NCBI RefSeq assembly: GCF_022712295.1 | Contig: NZ_JALAGT010000177.1 | Coordinates: 1 to 11,920 of the forward strand | Length of the DNA stretch: 11,920 nt | Origin: Galactobacter sp. | GTDB lineage: Bacteria > Actinomycetota > Actinomycetes > Actinomycetales > Micrococcaceae | Direction of reading: 5' to 3' | In this document: in pieces, positions 1 to 6,240 of the stretch | Layout of the letters: the number at the start of each line of letters is the position of its first letter | Position numbering within the stretch: position 1 is the first letter of the stretch | Notes under the pieces: model-generated | Database searches by the model: none | Seen by the model: the letters and a program-made list of their open reading frames with translations, nothing else | Told to the model about the DNA's origin: nothing | Made by a program: the position numbers and the translations under genes

Positions 1-110
1 CCCCGCCGCGCCCTCCCGCCCCGCCCCGCCCCCGCCCCCCGCCCCCCCCCCCCCCCCCCCCCGCCCCGGGGGGCCCCCCCCCCCCCTCGTCTGGGGGGGG
101 GGGGGGCGAC
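1..110. other. C/G homopolymer contig end, probably unreliable sequence
   Basis: The first 108 bases contain no A and only four T. They include a run of 21 C (42-62), a run of 13 C (74-86) and a run of 14 G (93-106). The last two are separated by TCGTCT and would pair with each other. Normal intergenic DNA of this genome, for example 2323-2450 or 9232-9317, has mixed composition. The simplest reading is low-quality or fold-back sequence at a contig end. The gene upstream of the kinase is therefore not visible. Confidence 0.7.
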
Positions 111-194
111 CCCCGTTCCGGCACCCCACCGCTTTCCGTGCAACCCCGAGCCTGCCGACCGGACGCCCTCCCTGGCCTGCGGCCTCTCCTGCCC

Positions 195-210
195 TAGGAT
201 CGAAGACGTG
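195..210 (+). promoter_or_regulatory. Candidate -10 element for a leaderless kinase mRNA
   Basis: TAGGAT (195-200) fits the actinobacterial -10 pattern TANNNT and lies 7 bases before the GTG at 208. This would place the transcription start at or next to the start codon. No good Shine-Dalgarno sequence is present; only GAAG at 202-205 precedes it, too close to the start. No clear -35 element is seen. The call is inferred from spacing and from similar arrangements at three other genes in the window. Confidence 0.45.
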
Positions 211-2322
211 ACTGAAGCCGAACGCGCTGACCCGATGATCGGGTCACTCCTCGATGAGCGTTACGCCATCGAGCGGCGGATCGCGCGCGGAGGCATGGCC
301 ACCATCTACCTGGCCATGGACACCAAACTGCAGCGCAAGGTCGCCGTGAAGGTGCTCTATCCGCACCTGGCGGAGGATCCCTCCTTCGTCCGCCGGTTCG
401 AGGCGGAGGCCATCGCCGCCGCCAAGCTCTCCCACCCGCACGTGGTCTCCGTCTACGACCAGGGCGTGGACGGCGACACGGCCTACCTGGTCATGGAATA
501 CGTCCCGGGGGCTACGCTTCGGGACGTCATCAAGACGCAGGGACGTCTCTCCCCCCGTGCCACCCTGCAACTCACCGATGCACTGCTCTCCGGTCTCGCC
601 GGAGCTCACCAGGCCGGTCTGGTGCATCGCGACGTCAAACCCGAGAACGTGCTGCTGGCACCGGACGGCCGCATCAAGGTCACCGATTTCGGGCTGGCCA
701 GGGCCGCCTCGGCGCATACAGCCACCGGAGCGCTCATCGGGACGGTGGCCTACGTCTCCCCGGAGCTCGTCACCGGCACGCCGGCGGATACGCGTTCGGA
801 TCTCTACGCCGTGGGCATCATGCTCTACGAGATGCTCACCGGCGCGCAGCCCTTCACGGCGGAGACCGGCTGGCAGGTGGCTCTCAAACACGTCAACGAG
901 ACCGTCCCTCCCGCCGGGGAAAGCGTGGTGGGACTGGCGCCAGACCTCGAGGAGGTCGTGGCCTGGTGCACGCGTCACGACCCTGAGGACCGCCCGCATG
1001 ATGCGGAGGCCCTGCGTCAGGAACTAGACCACATCCGGGCAGGTATGACACCGGCCCAGTTGGACCTGGGTGAACCGCGGACCACCCTCTCCACCCTGCT
1101 GGCCTCCACGCTGGCCGTACTGCGGCGCTCTGATCCGGCCCGCGCAGCGGGTTCCGGAGCCAACGCATCCACGAACGCAGCGGCCCGCGGCACCACCGTA
1201 GTGGGCCAGGCCGGCGACCAGGACGCCACCGCCGCGGTGCGTCCGACCGACCCGGAAGCCCCGACCGAGGCACTGCGCGCCTCCGGTGCGACGACAGCGA
1301 ACACGCGAGCTCTGCCCGTGCACGGCGGCCGGACCGACCAGGACGCGGCCGAGGCACGCAGCGCCGCCACACCGATGGGTACCGATCCCACCGGCACCAC
1401 CAAGCTGGGCGCGCCCCACACCGTTCCCCGACTCCCCCGGGACACCGCTCAAGTCTCGACCTCAGCAGAGACCCGGCCGCTCAGCAATCGCGAGGAACGC
1501 GCGCTCATGCGTCGACGTGCCAAGGAAGCGCAGCAGCCCACCACCTTCCTGCAACGACCCGGCGCCAAGAAGCGGGTCGCCATCTGGCTGAGCATCGTGA
1601 TCATCGTGGCCGCCCTGTTGGGCGGGGCGGGTTGGTACTTCGGCGCAGGCCCGGGCGGCAAGGTCCTGATCCCCGACCTGCAGGGCAGGAGCGCGGCGCA
1701 AGCCACCGCTGATCTGTCCGACCAGGGACTCTCCGTCAAGGAGAAGAAGGTCTTCGACGAGACGGTGGGCCAGGGAAAAGTCGTGGGCACCGACCCGGAA
1801 GCCGGCGAACACATCCGTAAGTTCACGCCGCTGACCGTGATGATCTCGAAGGGGCCGCATCTCTACGCCGTACCGAATGTGGTCGGCATGACGGAAGACC
1901 AGGCCACGTCCGCGCTGGAGAAGGCCCATCTGAAGGCCGGCACCATCACCGAGGACTACGACGAGTCCGTGGACGTGGGCAAGGTTCTGCGCCAGTCCGA
2001 GGAGACCGGTGCCACGTTTCGCTCAGGCACCACGGTCTCCCTTGTCCTCTCCAAGGGCCCAGCGCCCATCGACGTCCCGGATCTGAAGAACCTCGACGCT
2101 GACGCCGCTCAGGCCCTGCTCTCAGCAGCCGGACTCGGATCCGTTCAGGGTGAGGACGTCTTCTCCGATGACGTCGAGGCCGGCCGCGTGGCCGAGCAGA
2201 GCCCCGAGGCAGGCAGCAGCGACGACAAGGGCGCCACCATCACGTGGCATCTCTCCAAGGGGCCGGAGAAGACGGGCAACCCCTTCGTGGACATCTGGGA
2301 CGACTTGATCGGCAACCGCTGA
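208..2322 (+). CDS. pknL: Ser/Thr protein kinase with three PASTA domains (PknL-like)
   Basis: Membrane-anchored Hanks-type kinase of 704 residues. The cytoplasmic N-terminal domain (about 13-280) has the glycine loop RGGMATIY (27-34), the ATP lysine K48 in AVKV, helix-C E67, the catalytic loop HRDVKPEN (140-147), DFG (160-162) and SPE (184-186), so all catalytic residues are present. An Ala/Thr/Pro-rich, probably disordered linker (about 285-450) follows. One transmembrane helix (about 457-478) leads to three extracellular PASTA repeats (about 486-550, 553-618 and 621-687), each closing with SKGP. PASTA domains bind peptidoglycan fragments in related kinases, so a role in cell-wall sensing is inferred. 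I prefer PknL to PknB because the neighbour is aroG, as in mycobacteria, and because pbpA, rodA and pstP are absent here. Mycobacterial PknL lacks PASTA; corynebacterial PknL has it. The start is GTG 208. An ATG at 235 is possible and leaves the kinase domain nearly intact. Confidence 0.9.
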   Translation: MTEAERADPMIGSLLDERYAIERRIARGGMATIYLAMDTKLQRKVAVKVLYPHLAEDPSFVRRFEAEAIAAAKLSHPHVVSVYDQGVDGDTAYLVMEYVPGATLRDVIKTQGRLSPRATLQLTDALLSGLAGAHQAGLVHRDVKPENVLLAPDGRIKVTDFGLARAASAHTATGALIGTVAYVSPELVTGTPADTRSDLYAVGIMLYEMLTGAQPFTAETGWQVALKHVNETVPPAGESVVGLAPDLEEVVAWCTRHDPEDRPHDAEALRQELDHIRAGMTPAQLDLGEPRTTLSTLLASTLAVLRRSDPARAAGSGANASTNAAARGTTVVGQAGDQDATAAVRPTDPEAPTEALRASGATTANTRALPVHGGRTDQDAAEARSAATPMGTDPTGTTKLGAPHTVPRLPRDTAQVSTSAETRPLSNREERALMRRRAKEAQQPTTFLQRPGAKKRVAIWLSIVIIVAALLGGAGWYFGAGPGGKVLIPDLQGRSAAQATADLSDQGLSVKEKKVFDETVGQGKVVGTDPEAGEHIRKFTPLTVMISKGPHLYAVPNVVGMTEDQATSALEKAHLKAGTITEDYDESVDVGKVLRQSEETGATFRSGTTVSLVLSKGPAPIDVPDLKNLDADAAQALLSAAGLGSVQGEDVFSDDVEAGRVAEQSPEAGSSDDKGATITWHLSKGPEKTGNPFVDIWDDLIGNR

Positions 2323-2373
2323 GGCTGCCCCGCCTCCGACGGCCCCGGCCCGAGCTCCGACGGCACATGAGAG

Positions 2374-2412
2374 CATTCGAGGCGGGCCCTGATGCAGGGC
2401 CCGCCTCGAATG
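2374..2412. terminator. Bidirectional hairpin terminator between convergent genes
   Basis: There is a perfect 17-bp inverted repeat: CATTCGAGGCGGGCCCT (2374-2390), loop GATGC (2391-2395), then AGGGCCCGCCTCGAATG (2396-2412). It lies between the stop of the kinase (+) and the stop of the nucleoside phosphorylase-like gene (-), so it can serve both. No U-tract follows on either side, which is usual for actinobacterial hairpins. The remaining bases of this 128-base gap show nothing else. Confidence 0.85.
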
Positions 2413-2450
2413 GCGTGAGCGCTCGTGTGGAGCGCCGAGGTACGGCGGGT

Positions 2451-3236
2451 TCAGTCTCCCAGACGCACCACTGCGTCCAGCGCCAGGTCCAGCGCCACCG
2501 CACGCGAAGCGATGCCCCAGCCACGCGGATCGTGCCCGTCCAGGTCCACCAGGGAATCGGCCGTGTAGAGCAGTTGAGCGAACTCCACACCACGGAAGTC
2601 ACAGACGGCGGCCAGCGCGGAGCATTCCATGTCCACCACGTCGCACCCGCGGGCCAGCCGGTCCTTGATGACGGCAGGCGTCTCACGATAGAAACCGTCG
2701 GTGGTCCAGGTGACCACGTCTCTGTGATCGCGCCCGGCCTCGTCGAGGGCTGCACGGACCGCGGCCACGGGCCCCGGTTGCAGGTCGATGAAGTCCTCCG
2801 AGGCCGCGTAGTGGTAGCTGGTTCCCTCGTCACGCATCGCCTTCACCGGGACCAGCATGGCGCCTTCCTCGGTGTCGTGCAGCGCGCCGCAGGAGCCCAC
2901 GGCCACCACGTGTTCGGCGCCCAGATTGATGCCGAACTCCAAGTTCTGTACCGCGGCAGGTGCCCCGAGCGGGGCAAGGACGATACCGACCTCGACGCCG
3001 TTGTGGGTGGTCACGTAGTACGGGAAGTCCCGGGTGATGGACTCCAAGGTCACGCGGGTTTCCCAACCGCCCTCACGGGCGAACCGGTCCACAGTGGTGC
3101 CGAGGAATGCCATCACGAGCCGGGACGGCAACGTGTCCGGGGCGTGGGCTTCACGGTCCCAGCCGCCGATCAGGTCCTTGGGGTCGTCGTCGCGATCCAG
3201 GATCGGGGCCGCGCCCCGCACGAAGCCGTCGGACAT
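2451..3236 (-). CDS. Nucleoside phosphorylase-like protein (PNP/UDP superfamily)
   Basis: The product has 261 residues, predicted cytoplasmic. It belongs to the purine/uridine phosphorylase superfamily, which splits the glycosidic bond of nucleosides, usually with phosphate. Visible motifs are VGSCGAL (113-119, the glycine-rich phosphate-loop region), DEGTSYHY (136-143), WTTDGFYRET (177-186) and VDMECSAL (201-208), the last carrying the Met-Glu pair that contacts ribose. The TSYHY and TTDGFYRET motifs resemble uridine phosphorylase-type members more than trimeric PNPs; the true substrate cannot be read from the sequence. The ATG at 3236 is chosen because it overlaps the aroG stop by one base (TGATG), implying translational coupling. 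A longer in-frame start near 3371 would overlap aroG by 136 bases and adds an Arg/Pro-rich stretch unlike the family, so it is rejected. It is downstream in the aroG operon and convergent with the kinase. Confidence 0.85.
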   Translation of the reverse strand: MSDGFVRGAAPILDRDDDPKDLIGGWDREAHAPDTLPSRLVMAFLGTTVDRFAREGGWETRVTLESITRDFPYYVTTHNGVEVGIVLAPLGAPAAVQNLEFGINLGAEHVVAVGSCGALHDTEEGAMLVPVKAMRDEGTSYHYAASEDFIDLQPGPVAAVRAALDEAGRDHRDVVTWTTDGFYRETPAVIKDRLARGCDVVDMECSALAAVCDFRGVEFAQLLYTADSLVDLDGHDPRGWGIASRAVALDLALDAVVRLGD

Positions 3237-4615
3237 CAGCGCTGGGTCAGCCCCTCTGAGACGAGGAAGGCCAGTTCGAGCGACTGGGCGTGGTTGAGGC
3301 GGGGATCGCACACGGACTCGTAGAGCTCGTCGAACTGTTCCTCGCGGATCGGGTCGGCACCGCCCAGGCACTCGGCCACGTCGTCGCCGGTCATCTCCAC
3401 GTGCAGGCCGCCGGGCACGGTGCCAAGGGACCGGTGGACCTCGAAGAAGCCACGGACCTCGTCCATGACGTCGTCGAAGCGACGCGTCTTGTAGCCGTTC
3501 TGGCTCGTCACGGTGTTGCCGTGCATCGGGTCGGTGACCCAGACGACCTGCGCTCCGGTGTCACGCACCGCCTCCACGACCGGCGGCAGCGCCTCACGGA
3601 TCTTGGATGCGCCCATGCGGGTGATGAAGGTCAGGCGACCGGGCTCCCGCTCGGGATCCAGCTTCTCGATCAGGTCGATGGCATCCTGGCCGGTGGTAGA
3701 GGGGCCGAGCTTCACGCCGATGGGGTTCTTCACACGGGACAGGAAATCCACGTGGGCGCCGTCCAGTTCGCGGGTGCGCTCACCGATCCACAGGAAGTGG
3801 CCCGAGGTGTCGTAGGGGTCACCGGTGCGGGAGTCGGTGCGGGTCAGAGCACGCTCGTAGTCCAGCAGCAACGCCTCGTGGGCGGCGAAGAACTCGGTGG
3901 TCTTGAGCGCCTCGAAGTCCGCGCCGCAAGCACCCATGAAGTTCACGGCGCGATCGATCTCCCCGGCCAGCTGCTCGTACTCGTGGTAGGCGGGGTTGGC
4001 CATGAAGCCCTGGTTCCAGGAATGCACGCTGCGCAGGTCGGCGAAGCCACCCGTGGTGAAGGCGCGGATCAGGTTCAGGGTGGAGGCCGCCGTGTGGTAG
4101 GCCTGCACCATCCGCTTGGGATCGTGTCGGCGAGAGTCCTCGGTGAACTCGTAGCCGTTGACGATGTCGCCGCGGAAGGCGGGCAGCGTCACGTCACCAC
4201 GGGTCTCGGTGTTGGAGGAACGCGGCTTGGCGAACTGGCCTGCCATCCGCCCCATCTTGATGACGGGCATCTGAGCGCCATAGGTCAGGACCACGGCCAT
4301 CTGCAGGATGGTCTTCACGCGGGCCTGGATGCGGTCGGCGGTCGCTGCGGAGAAGGTCTCGGCGCAGTCGCCTCCCTGGAGCAGGAAGGCCTCACCGCGG
4401 GCTGCGGCGGCCAGGCGGGACTTCAGCACGTCCACCTCGCCTGCGAACACGAGCGGGGGCAGCTTACCGAGCTCGGCCACTGCGCGGGCGTGTTCCGGTG
4501 TGCCGCTCCAGTCAGGCTGCTGTTTGATGGGCAATTGCCGCCAGAGGTCGAGTGCGGGGTCGTTGGCGGGGCCCGACTGAGTGCCGGCCATGATGCGCTG
4601 AGCTGGTTGAGTCAC
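3236..4615 (-). CDS. aroG: Class II 3-deoxy-7-phosphoheptulonate (DAHP) synthase
   Basis: The enzyme condenses phosphoenolpyruvate with erythrose 4-phosphate to DAHP, the first step of the shikimate pathway to aromatic amino acids, in the cytosol. It has 459 residues, the normal size for the plant/actinobacterial class II type. LLQGGDCAETF (78-88) carries the metal-binding Cys84. The other metal ligands are seen as His365 in DPMHGNT, Glu407 in HVEMTGDD and Asp437 in CDPRLN. Their spacing matches M. tuberculosis AroG (Cys87, His369, Glu411, Asp441, from memory). Other family signatures are RMAGQFAKPRS (123-133) and GVKLGPSTT (300-308). The start is GTG 4615, read from a likely leaderless mRNA. 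An ATG eight codons further (4591) has no better signal. It is first in an operon with the nucleoside phosphorylase-like gene. Feedback control by aromatic amino acids or by a chorismate mutase partner is known for relatives; nothing in this window shows it. Confidence 0.97.
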   Translation of the reverse strand: MTQPAQRIMAGTQSGPANDPALDLWRQLPIKQQPDWSGTPEHARAVAELGKLPPLVFAGEVDVLKSRLAAAARGEAFLLQGGDCAETFSAATADRIQARVKTILQMAVVLTYGAQMPVIKMGRMAGQFAKPRSSNTETRGDVTLPAFRGDIVNGYEFTEDSRRHDPKRMVQAYHTAASTLNLIRAFTTGGFADLRSVHSWNQGFMANPAYHEYEQLAGEIDRAVNFMGACGADFEALKTTEFFAAHEALLLDYERALTRTDSRTGDPYDTSGHFLWIGERTRELDGAHVDFLSRVKNPIGVKLGPSTTGQDAIDLIEKLDPEREPGRLTFITRMGASKIREALPPVVEAVRDTGAQVVWVTDPMHGNTVTSQNGYKTRRFDDVMDEVRGFFEVHRSLGTVPGGLHVEMTGDDVAECLGGADPIREEQFDELYESVCDPRLNHAQSLELAFLVSEGLTQR

Positions 4616-4652
4616 CCTTCCATCGTAGTGGTGCGGGCGCCCGCCTCACCAA
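4613..4652 (-). promoter_or_regulatory. Candidate aroG promoter, leaderless
   Basis: On the - strand TACGAT (4627-4622) is followed by six bases (GGAAGG, 4621-4616) and then the GTG start. The -10 to start spacing is right for transcription beginning at the GTG. GGAAGG abuts the GTG and is too close to act as a Shine-Dalgarno site. A poor -35, TTGGTG (4652-4647), lies 19 bases further up. A GC palindrome GCGGGCGCCCGC (4633-4644) sits between the two; it may be an operator or chance. Confidence 0.45.
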
Positions 4653-4764
4653 GCGGCGCGACTCCCTGCGGGATAGCCGTGTAACACGCACGTCATACAG
4701 GCCGGATGTGCCCGACGACCCGTGGCCGGCCACCGCAGCCACCGCGCCACCGCGGCTGCGCCGG

Positions 4765-4780
4765 TAGGCTGGATGCCATG
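4765..4780 (+). promoter_or_regulatory. Candidate -10 element for leaderless esterase mRNA
   Basis: TAGGCT (4765-4770) matches TANNNT and lies exactly 7 bases before the ATG at 4778. No purine-rich ribosome binding site precedes this ATG, which supports both a leaderless transcript and this start over longer ones. No convincing -35 is seen. The rest of the 162-base divergent region holds only a short interrupted palindrome, CGTGTAACACG (4678-4688). Confidence 0.45.
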
Positions 4781-5569
4781 GAGTCCACGCAGCTGTCAGC
4801 GCCTGCCGGAGTGGAGCCCACCGGCACGGGAGTCCTGGTGATCCACGGTTTCACGTCCACGCCCGGATCCATCAGGCCGTGGGCGCAGGCATGCAACGAG
4901 GCGGGCCACACCGTCTCCACGCCGATGCTGCCCGGTCACGGGACCCGCTGGGAGGATCTGATCGAGACCCCGGCCGAGGCGTGGTTCGAGGCGGTCGAGG
5001 ACGCCTACGACGCGTTGGCCTCGACGGTGGATCGGGTGGCGGTCTGCGGCCTCTCCATGGGTGGCGCGTTGGCCCTGCACCTGGCAGCCGTGCGCAGGCC
5101 GGTTGCGGTCTATCTGGTGAACCCGGCACTGACACCTCACCCGTTCGCCATGAGGCTGACGCCTGCACTGAAATACATGAGGCGCAGCGTGGCAGGCATC
5201 GGAGGCGATGTGGCCAGACCCGGTTCGGCCGAACCGACCTATGAACGGACCGCAGTCGCGGCCGTGGCGCAATTGGCACGCCTCCAGCGCCAGGTCCGGG
5301 GCGAGCTCCCTGGCATCTCGGCACCCGTGACCCTCTTCCGTTCCGATGTTGACCATGTGGTCTCCGACGCCTCGGTCGCCGCCGTGCGTAGCGGGCTGCG
5401 GGCTGACGTCGATTACACACAGATTCCGTTGCATGAGAGTTTCCACGTGGCGACCTTGGACTACGACGCAGATCTGATCGCGTACCACACCCTGACCGAT
5501 CTTGAACGTTTCACCCCGTCCGGCCCTGCAGCGGGAACCGGTCGCCACCGCGGGAAGGAGGGCGCATGA
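4778..5569 (+). CDS. Alpha/beta hydrolase, Est30-like carboxylesterase
   Basis: The product has 263 residues, no signal peptide, and is probably cytosolic. The alpha/beta-hydrolase fold is shown by the oxyanion-region motif VIHGFTSTPGS (21-31), LPGHGTRWEDL (51-61) and the nucleophile elbow CGLSMGG (90-96) with Ser93. The likely acid is Asp192 in LFRSDVDHVVS and the base His223 in HESFHVATLD. The triad spacing is nearly that of Geobacillus Est30 (Ser94, Asp193, His223, from memory). Est30-type enzymes split short- to medium-chain carboxyl esters, and monoacylglycerol lipases are close relatives; the natural substrate here is unknown. The ATG at 4778 is preferred over in-frame codons from 4706 because of the -10 element 7 bases upstream and because the extra residues are Arg/Pro-rich. 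It overlaps the next gene by 4 bases (ATGA), so the two are probably co-expressed. Confidence 0.88.
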   Translation: MESTQLSAPAGVEPTGTGVLVIHGFTSTPGSIRPWAQACNEAGHTVSTPMLPGHGTRWEDLIETPAEAWFEAVEDAYDALASTVDRVAVCGLSMGGALALHLAAVRRPVAVYLVNPALTPHPFAMRLTPALKYMRRSVAGIGGDVARPGSAEPTYERTAVAAVAQLARLQRQVRGELPGISAPVTLFRSDVDHVVSDASVAAVRSGLRADVDYTQIPLHESFHVATLDYDADLIAYHTLTDLERFTPSGPAAGTGRHRGKEGA

Positions 5570-6102
5570 GCACATCACCGCAGGGCCCAGACGATGTGTG
5601 GGCCGACCTCGTGGCGCGTTTGGAAGCCACCGATTCCTCCTCCGTTCCGGACTCAGGATCGGAGTCAGACCCCGGTTCGGACCCCAGGGCGGGCACCGGG
5701 CCGGAACCGGCCGTTGAGGAGGCTGAGCCCAACCCGGCCACGAACCAACCGCGCTTCCCGTCCCTGGAGGGTCCCGTCGTCGGGCCCCTGGCACCGCGCG
5801 GACCGCGCGATTGGGACGAGTCGGAACTGGAGCGGGCGGAGGCCGCGCTGGAGGAGGACTCCGACTTCGTTCCTGAGACCCCGGGACCGGTCCTGGCCGG
5901 GCGTCCCGGCGTCGTGATCGCGTGCATCGCAGCGGTGGCGATGCCGATCCTGATGCTGGTTCTGCTCATCGTCGCTCCGGGACGGATCCCAGGGTCCGGC
6001 TGGGCCATGATGGGTCTGACCGCGATCGTGGCACTGGTGTACCTGGCCTGGAGCCTGCCACGGCACCGTGCGGACGACGGTGACGACGGCGCCAGGGTGT
6101 GA
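5566..6102 (+). CDS. Small conserved membrane protein of unknown function
   Basis: The product has 178 residues and no recognised enzymatic domain. The N-terminal two thirds are acidic and rich in Ser, Pro and Glu (about 22-110) and look disordered. They contain the short block GPRDWDESE (79-87) and later FVPETPGPVLAGRP (101-114), a pattern I recall from small membrane proteins of other Micrococcales. Two hydrophobic helices follow (about 115-138 and 144-164), ending in a charged tail, so both ends are probably cytoplasmic. The start ATG overlaps the esterase stop (ATGA) and has a strong ribosome binding site AGGAGG (5556-5561), four bases away. It is co-transcribed with the esterase. Function unknown. 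Confidence 0.8.
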   Translation: MSTSPQGPDDVWADLVARLEATDSSSVPDSGSESDPGSDPRAGTGPEPAVEEAEPNPATNQPRFPSLEGPVVGPLAPRGPRDWDESELERAEAALEEDSDFVPETPGPVLAGRPGVVIACIAAVAMPILMLVLLIVAPGRIPGSGWAMMGLTAIVALVYLAWSLPRHRADDGDDGARV

Positions 6103-6130
6103 GGCGAGTCTCACGCAGCACCATTTCCTT

Positions 6131-6146
6131 TGTTACTCTTGAGTAA
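6131..6146 (+). promoter_or_regulatory. Palindromic operator over an extended -10 before the acyl-CoA ligase
   Basis: TTACTC-TT-GAGTAA (6133-6146) is a perfect 6-bp inverted repeat with a 2-base centre in a short AT-richer island. TGTTACTCT (6131-6139) fits the extended -10 pattern TGNTANNNT, so a bound repressor would cover the promoter. The transcription start would be near 6146, giving a leader of about 95 bases. A TetR-family regulator of fatty-acid genes is a reasonable guess, but none is encoded in the window. No other motif is seen in the 138-base gap apart from the ribosome binding site. Confidence 0.4.
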
Positions 6147-6240
6147 GCAACGGCGCTGACCTACAGGTCTGCGGACGTAACACCCCACCATCGGCCCGGA
6201 CCGCCTCCGAGCCGAGCCGACCGACCCGGAGGTCACACCA

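Noticed and set aside
74..106. C13/G14 hairpin as a real terminator of an upstream gene
   Set aside because: Pure homopolymer arms inside a block lacking A and T point to sequence artefact rather than a functional hairpin.
2244..3323. + strand open frame of 359 codons across the kinase end, the terminator hairpin and the nucleoside phosphorylase-like gene
   Set aside because: It would run through a strong terminator hairpin and overlaps two well-supported genes; no family motif is visible.
3237..3371. N-terminal extension of the nucleoside phosphorylase-like gene
   Set aside because: The 45 extra residues are Arg/Pro-rich shadow sequence of aroG; the TGATG junction gives a natural start at 3236.
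3290..4684. Long + strand open frame of 464 codons opposite aroG
   Set aside because: It lies fully antisense to a clear DAHP synthase, has no recognisable motif, and such frames arise from third-position GC bias.
4706..4777. Upstream start for the esterase
   Set aside because: The added residues are Arg/Pro/Gly-rich with no family counterpart, and a -10 element sits 7 bases before the ATG at 4778.
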